From contig JAFGUG010000057.1 in assembly GCA_016938655.1 (NCBI GenBank), forward strand, positions 215,555 to 279,554: a stretch of 64,000 nt of DNA, read 5' to 3'. The translations under genes were made by a program, and so were the position numbers. The stretch comes from Thiotrichales bacterium. GTDB taxonomy: Bacteria; Pseudomonadota; Gammaproteobacteria; Thiomicrospirales; Thiomicrospiraceae. Positions 38,023 through 47,125 of this stretch are shown in pieces. Position 1 is the stretch's first letter. Each line of letters opens with the position of its first letter. Under the pieces are notes generated by a model, which ran no database searches, had not been told where the DNA came from, and saw only the letters and a program-made list of their open reading frames with translations.

Positions 38023-40695
38023 TTACACAACCTGCATAACCACTTGGTTTCGACCTTGATGTTTGGCTTCATAAAGGGCTTTATCAACCATGGCATACAA
38101 GGTTGAAGAGTCGACTTGATCGGCTCGATGGCAAAACACACCGCCAATTGAAATACTTAAGGTTTTTAGTTCAGCTTTAGGATTGTTAATCTGCAAAGCC
38201 TCTACCGATTCTCGAAGCCGTTCCAAGTAGTTAAAAAAGGCCTCTAAAGAATCAAGGTCACAGAAGACCATAAACTCCTCGCCACCGACTCGAAACATTA
38301 AGTCACCGGCACGCTGTGTGTGCTGCAAAACACCCTTAACCACCTGCTTTAAAACATCGTCGCCTTTTTGGTGACCATAGTAGTCATTAATCTGCTTAAA
38401 GAAATCGATGTCAAAACTGGCAATCGCAAAGCTCTGTTTTTTTCGACCCGCACGGTGAAGTTCTAAATCAAACACCTCATTAAAATGATGGCGGTTAAAC
38501 ACACCGGTTAACGGATCTCGAATCGCCACTTCCTCTAGGTGTTTTTTATCGGTGATGTCGGTTCGAGTCGCCCAAAAACCTTTGACCTTACCATGGACGA
38601 TATCGGGCGTATACGCAACATCAACCCAATACTCGCTGCCATCTTTACGCAACCCTTTTAACTCACCCCGCCAAGTTTTACCCTGTTTTAAATCGGCCCA
38701 AATTTGATCATAAAAATCATCATCCACCGATCTATTTCTTAGACTATCGTGTACCTGACTTAACAACTCGGATTTATCATAACCACTCAATTGTGCAAAA
38801 CGATCACTAACATACTCCATTTTTCCAGTTAGAATGTTGGTGTAGGTTGCCATTGAGAGTTCGTTAATTTGATTAATATAGGCCTGTTGAGCCCGTTTTT
38901 TAATTTGCAGAACCACCAGAATAATAAGCAAAATAGTAAATAAAACCGCGGCAATCACAATGGTTTTTATCCAAACCGTGCGGTCGGTTTTATTGAGCAC
39001 TTCAAGCTGAATCCAATTGTTATAAATGGCATTGCGCTCACTCTGGGTTACTGAGGCCAACGCTTTGTTTAAGATACTCAATAACACCGGCTCACTTTTT
39101 TGCACACCAATCGCTAAATCAAACGGTTTGCCGAGTTGGCCTGCAATGTGCAAATTGCTTAAGGCGTTCTTTTTTATTGTGTGGTTAATGGAAGCAATAT
39201 TACCGGCATACGCAAAGGCTTTGCCCGAGACCACCGCTTCTAATCCGGCCTGAACACTGTCCACCAACACCAACTCAATATTGGGATACTCTTTTCTAAA
39301 GTACTCATGTGACCAATAACGTTTTCCAACCGCTATCTTTTTACCTTGTAACTGACTGGCATCTTCGATAAATGCAACGTCATTTACGGTCGCTAATACC
39401 ATCGGAAACGACAGAAAAGGCGAGGTAAACTCTAAGTATTGTTGACGTTCATCGGTAATAACGGCAAATGACAGGACATCAAACTTGCCAAGTTGAGTGT
39501 CTTCAATCAGCTGAGACCAGCTTTTGCTTTGGTTAATTGCAAACGTCACCCCCAGTTGCTTTTCAAATAGGCGAAAATACTCGGACGCCATCCCACTCCA
39601 TTGACCGGACTCGTCCACAAAGTCAAACGGTTCCCAATAGAGATCATTGGCGACTTTAATAATGGGGTGGGCATCAAGATAATCGCGTTCCTCTTGGGTA
39701 AAGTAAGTCGACTTGGGATTAAACAGAAACGATTGAATGTCCAATGCATCCAATTGTGCTTGGGTAATGAGGCCACTCTCTTTGGCTTGTTCGGCAGACG
39801 CCAATAACTTTCCAGGTTCAACCTGTCCAATCGGGTTGCCACCCGACTTTACAAAGATCGTGGTCGCTTCCGCCTCGGCCAGCAGTGCCTCACGGTCTTT
39901 TTTAACCGGATAGTTGGCCACAATATAATCCACCACTTCTGCTTGATGTTTGATGGCATACTCCCAGCCTCGAATGGTCGCATTTTTGAAGGCGCTCACT
40001 TGATTTGGTTTTAACTGGGATTTTTCTTGTGTGGTAAAAATTAAATCGCCGTACGATTGAATACCAAAGGTTTTGGGATCAAGCGTAAAGTAGGTGACCC
40101 CTTTTTTAAACAGTCGATAAGGTTCGTTGGTTTTGTAGGCTGCATATAAATCGACATTGCGATTAATAAAATCGTTTAAATCACCGCTTGAAGCAATTTC
40201 ACGAATCGGTTTATTGACAACGGCATTGGCTTTATCGATTAAGCCGTTTATTTGCAAATTGCTGTAGTGCATCACCAGCTTACCAGACAGCTGTTTTAAA
40301 TCGTAAATAGGCTCATGTGACAGTAGAACCATGGGAGAAAATTGAAACGACACCATCACTAAACTAAGGGGGTTGCCTTTGGCATAATCGGCAATAATCG
40401 AACTGTACCCAGTGGCAAAGTCAGCGCGCCCACTGAGCACTTCATCCACCACATTCAAACCAGGTTGCCAGCCTTTAACCGTTACATCCAAGCCGGCACG
40501 CTGATAGTAACCCTGCTGAATCGCCGCATAAAAACCAGCAAACTGGTATTGGTGATTCCAATTCAATTGTACGGTAACAGGGGTAAGTTGCGGTGTAGAA
40601 GATGTTACGTCAGAAGCGTGTGTCGAAGTGGCCGAAAGCAGCGTAATCCAGAACAGGATTAAAACAGAAAAAATGGTGGCGTTATTACGATTCAT
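38023..40695 (-). CDS. Sensor diguanylate cyclase, tandem paralogue with the same five-part plan
   Basis: A protein of 890 residues. After a signal peptide come an NMT1/THI5-like domain (QLNWNHQYQFAGFYAAIQQGYY), an SBP_bac_3-like domain (IKVANDLYWEPFDFVDESGQW), a membrane helix near 573-597, and a PAS-type region (SDRFAQLSGYDKSELLSQV). The GGDEF domain has GGEEF and the inhibition site RAGD. It lies upstream of its paralogue on the - strand, with a 169-bp gap containing repeat copy 37963. The two proteins resemble each other in every domain, pointing to duplication followed by divergence of ligand or output. Confidence 0.88.
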   Translation of the reverse strand: MNRNNATIFSVLILFWITLLSATSTHASDVTSSTPQLTPVTVQLNWNHQYQFAGFYAAIQQGYYQRAGLDVTVKGWQPGLNVVDEVLSGRADFATGYSSIIADYAKGNPLSLVMVSFQFSPMVLLSHEPIYDLKQLSGKLVMHYSNLQINGLIDKANAVVNKPIREIASSGDLNDFINRNVDLYAAYKTNEPYRLFKKGVTYFTLDPKTFGIQSYGDLIFTTQEKSQLKPNQVSAFKNATIRGWEYAIKHQAEVVDYIVANYPVKKDREALLAEAEATTIFVKSGGNPIGQVEPGKLLASAEQAKESGLITQAQLDALDIQSFLFNPKSTYFTQEERDYLDAHPIIKVANDLYWEPFDFVDESGQWSGMASEYFRLFEKQLGVTFAINQSKSWSQLIEDTQLGKFDVLSFAVITDERQQYLEFTSPFLSFPMVLATVNDVAFIEDASQLQGKKIAVGKRYWSHEYFRKEYPNIELVLVDSVQAGLEAVVSGKAFAYAGNIASINHTIKKNALSNLHIAGQLGKPFDLAIGVQKSEPVLLSILNKALASVTQSERNAIYNNWIQLEVLNKTDRTVWIKTIVIAAVLFTILLIILVVLQIKKRAQQAYINQINELSMATYTNILTGKMEYVSDRFAQLSGYDKSELLSQVHDSLRNRSVDDDFYDQIWADLKQGKTWRGELKGLRKDGSEYWVDVAYTPDIVHGKVKGFWATRTDITDKKHLEEVAIRDPLTGVFNRHHFNEVFDLELHRAGRKKQSFAIASFDIDFFKQINDYYGHQKGDDVLKQVVKGVLQHTQRAGDLMFRVGGEEFMVFCDLDSLEAFFNYLERLRESVEALQINNPKAELKTLSISIGGVFCHRADQVDSSTLYAMVDKALYEAKHQGRNQVVMQVV

Positions 40696-40802
40696 CCCTT
40701 TATTATAGTGAGTATTTTCAAGACTCTAATCAATTATTTTTTGAAAGCCCTATCTAATGTTATAGCAAAGATAACAATCAAAATTTATAACCGATTCTCC
40801 CT

Positions 40803-41006
40803 TTAAGCAACACCATAAAGTTGTCGTTTTGCAAAGCGCATTGCGGGGGGAATTTTTTGCCAATTTTGAGGCAATTTTTTACTTACAAAATCGCGTTTTG
40901 CAGCAAAAGCGTCTTCTAAACTTGAAAATGCCCCAACTTGATTGGCTTCTTTAAACACGATGTAGCAATCGCCATCAAACTCGACACTGTAATAGGGACT
41001 GGACAT
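40803..41006 (-). CDS. Small hypothetical protein
   Basis: A protein of 67 residues (MSSPYYSVEFDGDCYIVFKE) with no signal peptide or membrane helix. The start at 41006 is fixed by a strong AAGGAGAA ribosome site; the frame extends further up without one. The tail is basic (MRFAKRQLYGVA). I do not recognise the family. Confidence 0.65.
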   Translation of the reverse strand: MSSPYYSVEFDGDCYIVFKEANQVGAFSSLEDAFAAKRDFVSKKLPQNWQKIPPAMRFAKRQLYGVA

Positions 41007-41087
41007 GATCTTCTCCTTATCCTGTTTTAACTCTTTCTTATTAAAGGTATCGGCCTTTATATTCAAAACTGAATCTCCTTATCAACG

Positions 41088-41096
41088 TTATCCACA
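41088..41096 (+). promoter_or_regulatory. Single exact DnaA-box match
   Basis: TTATCCACA matches the strong DnaA box consensus, with TTATCCAAA about 40 bp further on. The gap between the small gene and mutM has no other origin-like feature. Confidence 0.3.
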
Positions 41097-41210
41097 CCTT
41101 ATTACAAACTCATTTAGATCACACTTTATCCAAATAATCCGTTGATTAATTGACAGTTTGATTACAATAACGACCTCAATCCATTACTTAACTAACCTAA
41201 AGAAAGAGTC

Positions 41211-42092
41211 ATGCCAGAATTACCCGAAGTCGAAACGACCCTCCGAGGCATTCAACCTAAAGTGGATCAACAAACCATAACCGCTGTGATTATTCGCAAT
41301 GGCAGTTTACGTTGGCCAGTTGATAAAACCTTGCCTAAAAAGTTAGCAGGCCTGCCCGTTTTGCAGGTATCGCGTCGTGGAAAATATCTGCTGTTAAAAA
41401 CCGAAGCCGGTACGCTACTCATTCATTTAGGTATGTCGGGTAATTTGCGAGTTCTTCCAATTGGCACCGTGGTTAAAAAACACGATCACGTTGATTTAGA
41501 GTTTAGTAACGGCTATGTATTGCGTTTAAATGACCCAAGACGATTTGGTTCAGTCTTATGGCACCCTGCCTGTGAAGGCTCGGTTGAAAACCATAAACTG
41601 CTATCAAAGCTTGCACCTGAACCCTTAAGTGACGCGTTTAATGGCGGTTACTTTTTTGAAAAAACTCGTAACCGTAAAGTTGCCATTAAAAGCTTGGTTA
41701 TGAACAGTGCCGTGGCGGTGGGCGCAGGCAACATCTACGCCAATGAATCTCTGTTTATGAGCCAGATTCACCCGCAAACCCAGGCCTGCTCACTTTCTAG
41801 AAAACAGTGCGATGTCTTAGTTGCCAATATTAAACGGGTATTAGAAGCGGCCATTAAACAAGGTGGCACGACCTTAAAAGACTTTATGTCCCCCGACGGT
41901 AAACCGGGGTATTTTGTCCAGCAGTTAAATGTTTACGACCAAGGTGGAAAGCCCTGCACGGTGTGTGGCACACCGATTGAGCGGATTATTTTGAATCAAC
42001 GTGCCAGTTATTTTTGCCCAAAATGCCAAAAACTAAAACATCCGCCAAAGTCGCCTAAACCGACTAAACTGACTAAAAAAACCAACGCATAG
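41211..42092 (+). CDS. mutM: Formamidopyrimidine-DNA glycosylase
   Basis: Removes 8-oxoguanine and ring-opened purines and nicks the abasic site. The N-terminus PELPEVETTLRGI carries the catalytic Pro and Glu. The middle has the KKHDHVDLEF and LRLNDPRRFGSV motifs, and the helix-two-turn-helix shows GAGNIYANESLF. The C-terminal zinc finger has four cysteines (CTVCG and CPKC). The 293-residue length includes a Lys/Pro-rich tail of about 20 residues beyond the finger. Repeat copies 41346 and 41781 lie inside the gene and encode LAGLP and QACS. Confidence 0.95.
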   Translation: MPELPEVETTLRGIQPKVDQQTITAVIIRNGSLRWPVDKTLPKKLAGLPVLQVSRRGKYLLLKTEAGTLLIHLGMSGNLRVLPIGTVVKKHDHVDLEFSNGYVLRLNDPRRFGSVLWHPACEGSVENHKLLSKLAPEPLSDAFNGGYFFEKTRNRKVAIKSLVMNSAVAVGAGNIYANESLFMSQIHPQTQACSLSRKQCDVLVANIKRVLEAAIKQGGTTLKDFMSPDGKPGYFVQQLNVYDQGGKPCTVCGTPIERIILNQRASYFCPKCQKLKHPPKSPKPTKLTKKTNA

Positions 42093-42114
42093 TTCACCTC
42101 CTCTCACCAAAAAC

Positions 42115-42151
42115 AAAAAAAGCGCCGAGTACGAATACAGGGCGCTTTTTT
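42115..42151. terminator. Bidirectional terminator
   Basis: AAAAAAAGCGCC pairs with GGCGCTTTTTT between convergent mutM and the MscS-type gene. Confidence 0.9.
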
Positions 42152-42170
42152 ATTGTTGCCTAATGCAAAC

Positions 42171-43460
42171 TCAGTCTTTAAGAATACGCACCTCGCGTTG
42201 TGGGAACGGAATGGCGATATTATTATCGTGCAAGGTTTGCCAAATAATCATAAACAAATCTGAACCGACTCGGTTGCGACCATCGTCAATACCGTGAATC
42301 CAATACTCCAACTGGAAGACCACGCCTGAATCGGCAAACTCAATAATTTCACAATCGGGTAACTCGGGTTCCATCAAAACTTGCGGATGCTGTTTAACCG
42401 CGTCTAATATCAGCGCAGGAATACTTGGAATGTCCGAGTCATACGCCACCGAAAACGTTAGGCTGTATCGCTGTCTTGGATCTTCATGCGTCCAGTTGAT
42501 GAAGGTGGAGGTAATAAATTTTTCATTTGGCACCACCAACATTTTACCGTCAAAGGTCTCTAAGGACGATGAACGCATATCTAAGCGTTTAAGCGTGCCC
42601 GACTTACCATCTTCCATCTCAATGTAGTTGCCAATCGCCATAGACTTATCCAACAGGATAATCATCCCAGAGATAAAGTTAGAAGCAATTTGTTGCAGAC
42701 CAAACCCGATCCCCACACCCAATGCGCCCCCAAACACGGCTAACGCGGTTAAATCGATGCCCACACCTTGCAATAATAACAAGAAGATCACCAAGAACAG
42801 TGCAATTTGAAACAGCTTGGCAAAGACCTCGCGGGTACGAATATCTAAGGTCTCTTTATTACGAATCACCAATTGGCCATAACGGTTTGACCAAGCGCCT
42901 AACCAAAAAAGCACCGAACCAAACACCAAAAGACGAAGCACAGCGTACAACGAAACATGAATATCGCCGACATCAAAAGCGATGCTCTCTAGAAAAGCGA
43001 TGGTCGGAGAGAGCAAACCAAAAATGCTCAAGGTTGCCAGCGGAATCCCCACCCACTTGAGCATGGAACCGATAAACACATTGGAAACAAAGTGCTTAAT
43101 AATATAAAAAATAAGCACAATCACCGCCCAACTTTGCGCCACTTTAAGCAAGCCATTCGCCTCATCCATGGCCATCAGCAAGCCCGCGAATATCGACAGA
43201 GCAAACAAGCTGATAATTGGGAATAGAATCTGAACAAAACTGTTTTTAGTTTTTAAGATGAGTGCTTTGGCGCCCATGGAGTCGTCTGTTAAGGCATCAT
43301 CAAACCACTTGTTTTTTAGGGCTTTGGCTAAAAACCAAGCAAACACAACCGCACAGGCAATCGCCAAAGCTTGATAATAAAAATTAGGGCTTTGCGCCCA
43401 AAACACCGCCTGCTCTACCCAGGCTTGACCTTGTTGTTGAAGGCTCTGAAAATTGACCAT
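42171..43460 (-). CDS. Larger MscS-family mechanosensitive channel
   Basis: A protein of 429 residues with about five membrane helices before the MscS core. The pore helix is near residue 255 (VFGGALGVGIGFGLQQIASNFISG). The beta domain follows (KSMAIGNYIEMEDGKSGTLKRLDMRSSSLETFDGK and PNEKFITSTFINWT). Extra N-terminal helices place it with YbdG/YjeP-like members rather than classic MscS. The start at 43460 has AAGGAAA upstream; an earlier in-frame ATG does not. A second MscS protein is encoded at 9837. Confidence 0.9.
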   Translation of the reverse strand: MVNFQSLQQQGQAWVEQAVFWAQSPNFYYQALAIACAVVFAWFLAKALKNKWFDDALTDDSMGAKALILKTKNSFVQILFPIISLFALSIFAGLLMAMDEANGLLKVAQSWAVIVLIFYIIKHFVSNVFIGSMLKWVGIPLATLSIFGLLSPTIAFLESIAFDVGDIHVSLYAVLRLLVFGSVLFWLGAWSNRYGQLVIRNKETLDIRTREVFAKLFQIALFLVIFLLLLQGVGIDLTALAVFGGALGVGIGFGLQQIASNFISGMIILLDKSMAIGNYIEMEDGKSGTLKRLDMRSSSLETFDGKMLVVPNEKFITSTFINWTHEDPRQRYSLTFSVAYDSDIPSIPALILDAVKQHPQVLMEPELPDCEIIEFADSGVVFQLEYWIHGIDDGRNRVGSDLFMIIWQTLHDNNIAIPFPQREVRILKD

Positions 43461-43720
43461 ATACGTTTCCTTTGCGGAATTAATCTTAATTAATGGGTCA
43501 CCCACCATCAAAAAAGTGCGGTTAAGCGGCCAGCAAGGCTGGCATGGTTGATAAGACTACAGGAGGTTTCATAAAGTCACAATATACCCATGCAAAAAGC
43601 AGAATAAATGGTAAAAGTACTCATAAAAATCACAAAAACAGACTAAAAACAGTTGAAAGTATTCACCGCACTATGATTTAATACCCCAACGTTATGTATA
43701 AACAAACATATCGAAACAAC

Positions 43721-43745
43721 AATCTCATCGCAATGAGATTTTTTT
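43721..43745 (+). terminator. Orphan rho-independent terminator
   Basis: AATCTCAT pairs with ATGAGATT around CGCA, with seven T in total at the 3' side. No + strand gene ends nearby. Confidence 0.8.
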
Positions 43746-43750
43746 AGTGA

Positions 43751-43778
43751 ATCGCTATATACATAAGTACATTTTGAT
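43751..43778 (+). promoter_or_regulatory. Candidate ModE operator before mop
   Basis: The left half ATCGCTATATA matches the published proteobacterial half-site exactly. A 6-base spacer follows, then TACATTTTGAT matches 7 of 11 positions of the right half. Confidence 0.65.
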
Positions 43779-43953
43779 TCATTATTAATCGCTTATTAAA
43801 CCTAAGCAGGCCTGCTCACATTTGAATTGGCCGGTTAAATAGCCGCTTTGTTTTCTGTCATTTAGCAAAGCGGAATGGTTCAGAACGTCAGATACTCTGA
43901 GCCTTTTAGTTTTAAAGCGACCCTTTTTAGAGTCACAATCATAAGGAAAGCAG

Positions 43954-44163
43954 ATGAAATTTAGTGCTCGTAACCAAATCAAAGGCATCGTCAAAAGCAT
44001 CAATACTGGGGCGGTTAACACCGAAGTGGTGATTGAAGTTGCACCGGGAGTAGAAATCGCCTCTATTATCACCAAAAGCTCAGCTGAAACCTTACAGCTA
44101 AGCGTTGGAAAAGAGGCTTACGCCTTTATTAAAGCCAGCAATGTGATGATTGCGGTTGACTAA
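43954..44163 (+). CDS. mop: Molybdate/tungstate-binding molbindin (single TOBE domain)
   Basis: A protein of 69 residues consisting of one TOBE/Mop domain: MKFSARNQIKGIVKSINTGAVN, with IITKSSAETLQLSVGKEAYAFIKASNVMIAV. Molbindins assemble into hexamers and store molybdate in the cytoplasm. The start has AAGGAAA 7 bases upstream. It sits between a candidate ModE site and modD, with an attenuator-like hairpin in between. Confidence 0.92.
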   Translation: MKFSARNQIKGIVKSINTGAVNTEVVIEVAPGVEIASIITKSSAETLQLSVGKEAYAFIKASNVMIAVD

Positions 44164-44194
44164 GCTCTCCTAAAAGTAAGCTCGCTTAAACGTT

Positions 44195-44220
44195 GCCCGA
44201 TCTTGATCGGGCATTTTTTT
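44195..44220 (+). terminator. Terminator or attenuator between mop and modD
   Basis: GCCCGAT pairs with ATCGGGC around CTTG, then a run of T. It lies 32 bp after mop and 48 bp before modD. Confidence 0.88.
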
Positions 44221-44267
44221 GCCCTGATTTTTATCCCAACAAATCAGACCTCAATAGAGAAAACACC

Positions 44268-45116
44268 ATGATTTTTTTTCAAACCCACGAAATTGAAGCT
44301 TGGATTAATGAAGACGCACCTTTGCTCGATTTAACCAGCCAGCTGCTAGAAATTCACGACCAACCTGCCGTTTTAACGGTGCGCACCCGTCACGCTACCC
44401 GTCTAACCCTAATGGAAGAAGCGGCGCGTATTTTTGAACTATTAGGTGCGCACGTCTGCCAACAACGCCTCTCAGGCGAACACGTTGAAGCCAAGCAAGT
44501 TATTTTACAAGTTCAAGGCCGTGCCGATGCCCTGCACCGAGGCTGGAAAGTCGCGATGAATCTTCTGGAAACCTTCTGCGGCATTGCCACACAAACCGCA
44601 CAGATGGTTGCTGATGTTGAAGCTGTCAGCACTGTCCCACTGTTAGTGACACGTAAACATATTCCTGGCATAAAAAAACCGGTGATTAAAGCGATTCTGT
44701 CTGGTGGCGCACACCCTCATCGCTTAGGGCTATCGGAAACGATTCTGGTATTTGAAAACCACCTTAATCTGATTGGCGGTCGAGAGGCGCTAGCGACTAA
44801 AATCCCACAATTAAAAGCGGCGGCGTGCGAGAAGAAAATAGCCGTAGAATGCGACACCTTAGAACAGGCTTTGCAAGCCGTTCAAGCCGGTGCTGACCTG
44901 ATTCAGTTTGATAAAGTTGAGGCGAATCAACTGACGAATTGGGTCACGTATCTAAAAAACCATCAAGCCACCCTCAGCATCGTCATCGCCGGCGGCATTA
45001 CCCCAAACAACATACAAGACTACGCTCAAACTGGCGTAGATGGCATTGTGTTAAGTTCCGTGTACTATGCCAAACCGGCGGATTTAGCGGTGACCATAGA
45101 ACTTCAGCAGAGATAA
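44268..45116 (+). CDS. modD: ModD, nicotinate-nucleotide pyrophosphorylase-like molybdenum protein
   Basis: A 282-residue member of the NadC-like family found with molybdate transport genes. Family signs are the opening FQTHEIEAWINEDAPLLDLTSQLL, HRGWKVAMNLLETFCGIAT, TRKHIPGIKKPVIKAILSGG, and the phosphate-binding end VIAGGITPNNIQDYAQTGVDGIVLSS. The exact reaction is unproven. The chosen ATG follows GAGA; an upstream in-frame TTG lies inside the terminator stem and is rejected. It converges on modC. Confidence 0.88.
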   Translation: MIFFQTHEIEAWINEDAPLLDLTSQLLEIHDQPAVLTVRTRHATRLTLMEEAARIFELLGAHVCQQRLSGEHVEAKQVILQVQGRADALHRGWKVAMNLLETFCGIATQTAQMVADVEAVSTVPLLVTRKHIPGIKKPVIKAILSGGAHPHRLGLSETILVFENHLNLIGGREALATKIPQLKAAACEKKIAVECDTLEQALQAVQAGADLIQFDKVEANQLTNWVTYLKNHQATLSIVIAGGITPNNIQDYAQTGVDGIVLSSVYYAKPADLAVTIELQQR

Positions 45117-45171
45117 AGCCGCGTTTAAATCAGCGATAAACCCAATCAAATTTATCGTTGATTATTAATCA

Positions 45172-45233
45172 ACCAGTTCATAACCTCATTCATAAACCCA
45201 TTCATAAAACTGCTCATAAACTCATTCATTAAC
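45172..45233. repeat. Degenerate short tandem repeat
   Basis: Five units of 11-13 bp built on TCATAAAC (variants CTCATTCATAAAC, CCATTCATAAAA) lie between the convergent ends of modD and modC. Confidence 0.55.
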
Positions 45234-45250
45234 CGATTTATCGAGTCACT

Positions 45251-46351
45251 TTATTCCGTCATGGCAACGGTTTTAATCAAAGCAAAGACCGGCAGGCCTG
45301 CTTGTAAATTAAGACGTTTAGCGGAGTTTTGCGTAATTTCAGCAAACAGGTGTTGGCCATCGGCTAAACGTAACCGAACTAACATGCGATGTTCGTCTTG
45401 TGGAATTAGCTCGCGTATTTCAACCTGAAGATGATTAATAATGCTTAAGTTTTCTGGATCGGCCAACCCAATGCTGACGTCACGCGCCAAAATTCGAACC
45501 CGTACTTCGGGCTTATTAACCACCAGCTGCTGACTGACCCAAAGTGACTGCTCGCCCACCTGCACCTTTTGCAACCCATCGGCCTGCTCTTTCGGTTGCC
45601 CCAATAACACCGATACCGCGCCCTGTTCATCAAACAACGGCGAATCGGGTCGTGCCAAGGCTTGTTGCAAGGTTTCCATGCGCTCAATCTGCCCCGCTTT
45701 CATAAACACCACTCGGTCTGCTAAGCGTTCAACCTCTGCCGGTGCGTGCGTAATGTACAGCACCGGCAACTGATACTGCTCAATCACCTGTTCAATCAGC
45801 GCCAACAGCTCGGCTTTAGCACGCCAATCGAGCGCCGACAAGGGTTCGTCCATACACAGTAACTTAGGTCGCGTTAACAAGGCGCGTGCAATGGCCACAC
45901 GTTGCCGTTCCCCCCCAGAAAGAAAGGTCACTTCTCGATCTAACAGATCGGCAATGCCAACGCGTTGCACCAACTCGTCAAAGTCAGCAGGCCTGCTGGT
46001 TTTTGGCAGTCGCTTAATGCCGTACTCTAAGTTTTGACGCACGGTTAAATGCGGAAACAACGCGGCATCTTGAAACACAAAGCCAATATCTCGGTGCTGA
46101 GTGGGTAAGGCTTTATTTTCGTTTTGCCAAACGTGCTCATCCACCGTTAAGTGCCCACGGGTGCGTTTATCCAGGCCTGAGATGGCACGTAACAGCGTGC
46201 TTTTACCGCTGCCTGAGCGGCCAAACAGCACCGTCACGCCTTGTAATGGAATACTAAAATCGCCACTGTTTAAAGCAAAACCACCTAAGTCGAGTTGTAA
46301 ATTGCCGGACAGGGTTGATTGTGTTGTGTCTTGTGGTGCGTGCTGTGTCAT
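45251..46351 (-). CDS. modC: Molybdate ABC transporter ATP-binding protein
   Basis: A protein of 366 residues that energises molybdate import. Walker A GRSGSGKST is at about residue 43, the signature LSGGERQRVAIARALL near 140, and Walker B LLCMDEPLSALDWRA. The C-terminal ~70 residues (VRILARDVSIGL, HLFAEITQNSAKRLNLQAGLPVFALIK) form the regulatory TOBE domain. The stop of modB lies 4 bp upstream, so translation is likely coupled. Repeat copies 45292, 45987 and 46172 lie inside the gene. Confidence 0.95.
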   Translation of the reverse strand: MTQHAPQDTTQSTLSGNLQLDLGGFALNSGDFSIPLQGVTVLFGRSGSGKSTLLRAISGLDKRTRGHLTVDEHVWQNENKALPTQHRDIGFVFQDAALFPHLTVRQNLEYGIKRLPKTSRPADFDELVQRVGIADLLDREVTFLSGGERQRVAIARALLTRPKLLCMDEPLSALDWRAKAELLALIEQVIEQYQLPVLYITHAPAEVERLADRVVFMKAGQIERMETLQQALARPDSPLFDEQGAVSVLLGQPKEQADGLQKVQVGEQSLWVSQQLVVNKPEVRVRILARDVSIGLADPENLSIINHLQVEIRELIPQDEHRMLVRLRLADGQHLFAEITQNSAKRLNLQAGLPVFALIKTVAMTE

Positions 46352-46355
46352 CTGC

Positions 46356-47051
46356 TTACCCTACCTTTACGCCAAAGCGACGATTTAGGCCGTACACCAG
46401 CATTAAAACAGCCAATGAGAAGATCAACATCATCGCCGACAGAATATGCGCTTGATCGTATTCCATGCTCTCTACGTGATCAAAAATATCAATCGAGACC
46501 ATCCGAGTTTGCCCGGGAATGTTTCCGCCCATCATGAGTACCACACCAAACTCCCCCACCGTGTGTGCAAAGGTCAAGGTGGCGGCCACTAAAAACCCGC
46601 GTTGCGACAACGGCATCACAATGGTAAAAAAGCGGTCTAAAAACGAGGCGCGCATGGTGGCAGCCGCATCCAATAAACGAGAAGGAATAGCTTCAAAAGC
46701 GTGCATTAAAGGTTGCACCGCAAACGGCAGCGAGTAAAACACGGAGCCAATCACCAAGCCTGCTTTACTGAAGGTCAACTGCCCTTCAAAGCCAAAGAAT
46801 CGTAAAAATTCAGTCACCATGCCGTTCGGGTTAAAAATAATCAACATATAAAAACCCAGTACCGTTGGCGGTAACACAAGTGGCAAAGCCACTAACGCCT
46901 CAAGCAACACTTTATTAGACGAACGCATTTTCGACATCCACCATGCTAACGGCGTACCGAGCAGCAGTAACACCACGGTGGTCATAGCGGCGACTTCAAG
47001 CGTTAACCAAATAGGGTCTAAGTTAATTTGAGTGCCAAAAATTTCCAGCAT
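46356..47051 (-). CDS. modB: Molybdate ABC transporter permease
   Basis: A protein of 231 residues with five membrane helices. The permease loop EAIPSRLLDAAATMRASFLDRFFTIVMPLSQRG contains the EAA-type contact for ModC. The start at 47051 follows AAGGA by 6 bases; a TTG two codons earlier overlaps that site. A hairpin stands in the gap after modA. Confidence 0.95.
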   Translation of the reverse strand: MLEIFGTQINLDPIWLTLEVAAMTTVVLLLLGTPLAWWMSKMRSSNKVLLEALVALPLVLPPTVLGFYMLIIFNPNGMVTEFLRFFGFEGQLTFSKAGLVIGSVFYSLPFAVQPLMHAFEAIPSRLLDAAATMRASFLDRFFTIVMPLSQRGFLVAATLTFAHTVGEFGVVLMMGGNIPGQTRMVSIDIFDHVESMEYDQAHILSAMMLIFSLAVLMLVYGLNRRFGVKVG

Positions 47052-47071
47052 ACACAATCCTTTACTTCACA

Positions 47072-47098
47072 AATAAAAAGCAGGTAAAAACCTGCTTT
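47072..47098 (-). terminator. Attenuator-like hairpin between modA and modB
   Basis: AAAGCAGGT pairs with ACCTGCTTT around four bases, then T-rich sequence on the - strand. Partial termination here would raise modA mRNA over modBC. Confidence 0.75.
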
Positions 47099-47125
47099 AT
47101 CTTTTAGCGCGTCTAAACCGTTGCT

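Larger units (their letters stand above)
43461..43953. other. Long intergenic region between MscS-type gene and mop
   Basis: It contains a GCCAG/CTGGC hairpin (43529-43543), a + strand terminator with no gene before it (43721-43745), a candidate ModE site (43751-43778) and repeat copy 43806. No protein gene is supported. Confidence 0.6.

Noticed and set aside
41088..41135. DnaA-box-like words as a replication origin or titration site
   Set aside because: One exact and one near match without an AT-rich unwinding element, dnaA or dnaN nearby; chance is sufficient.
43785..44075. Reading frame on the - strand over mop
   Set aside because: It overlaps the well-supported molbindin gene and has no ribosome site or family match.
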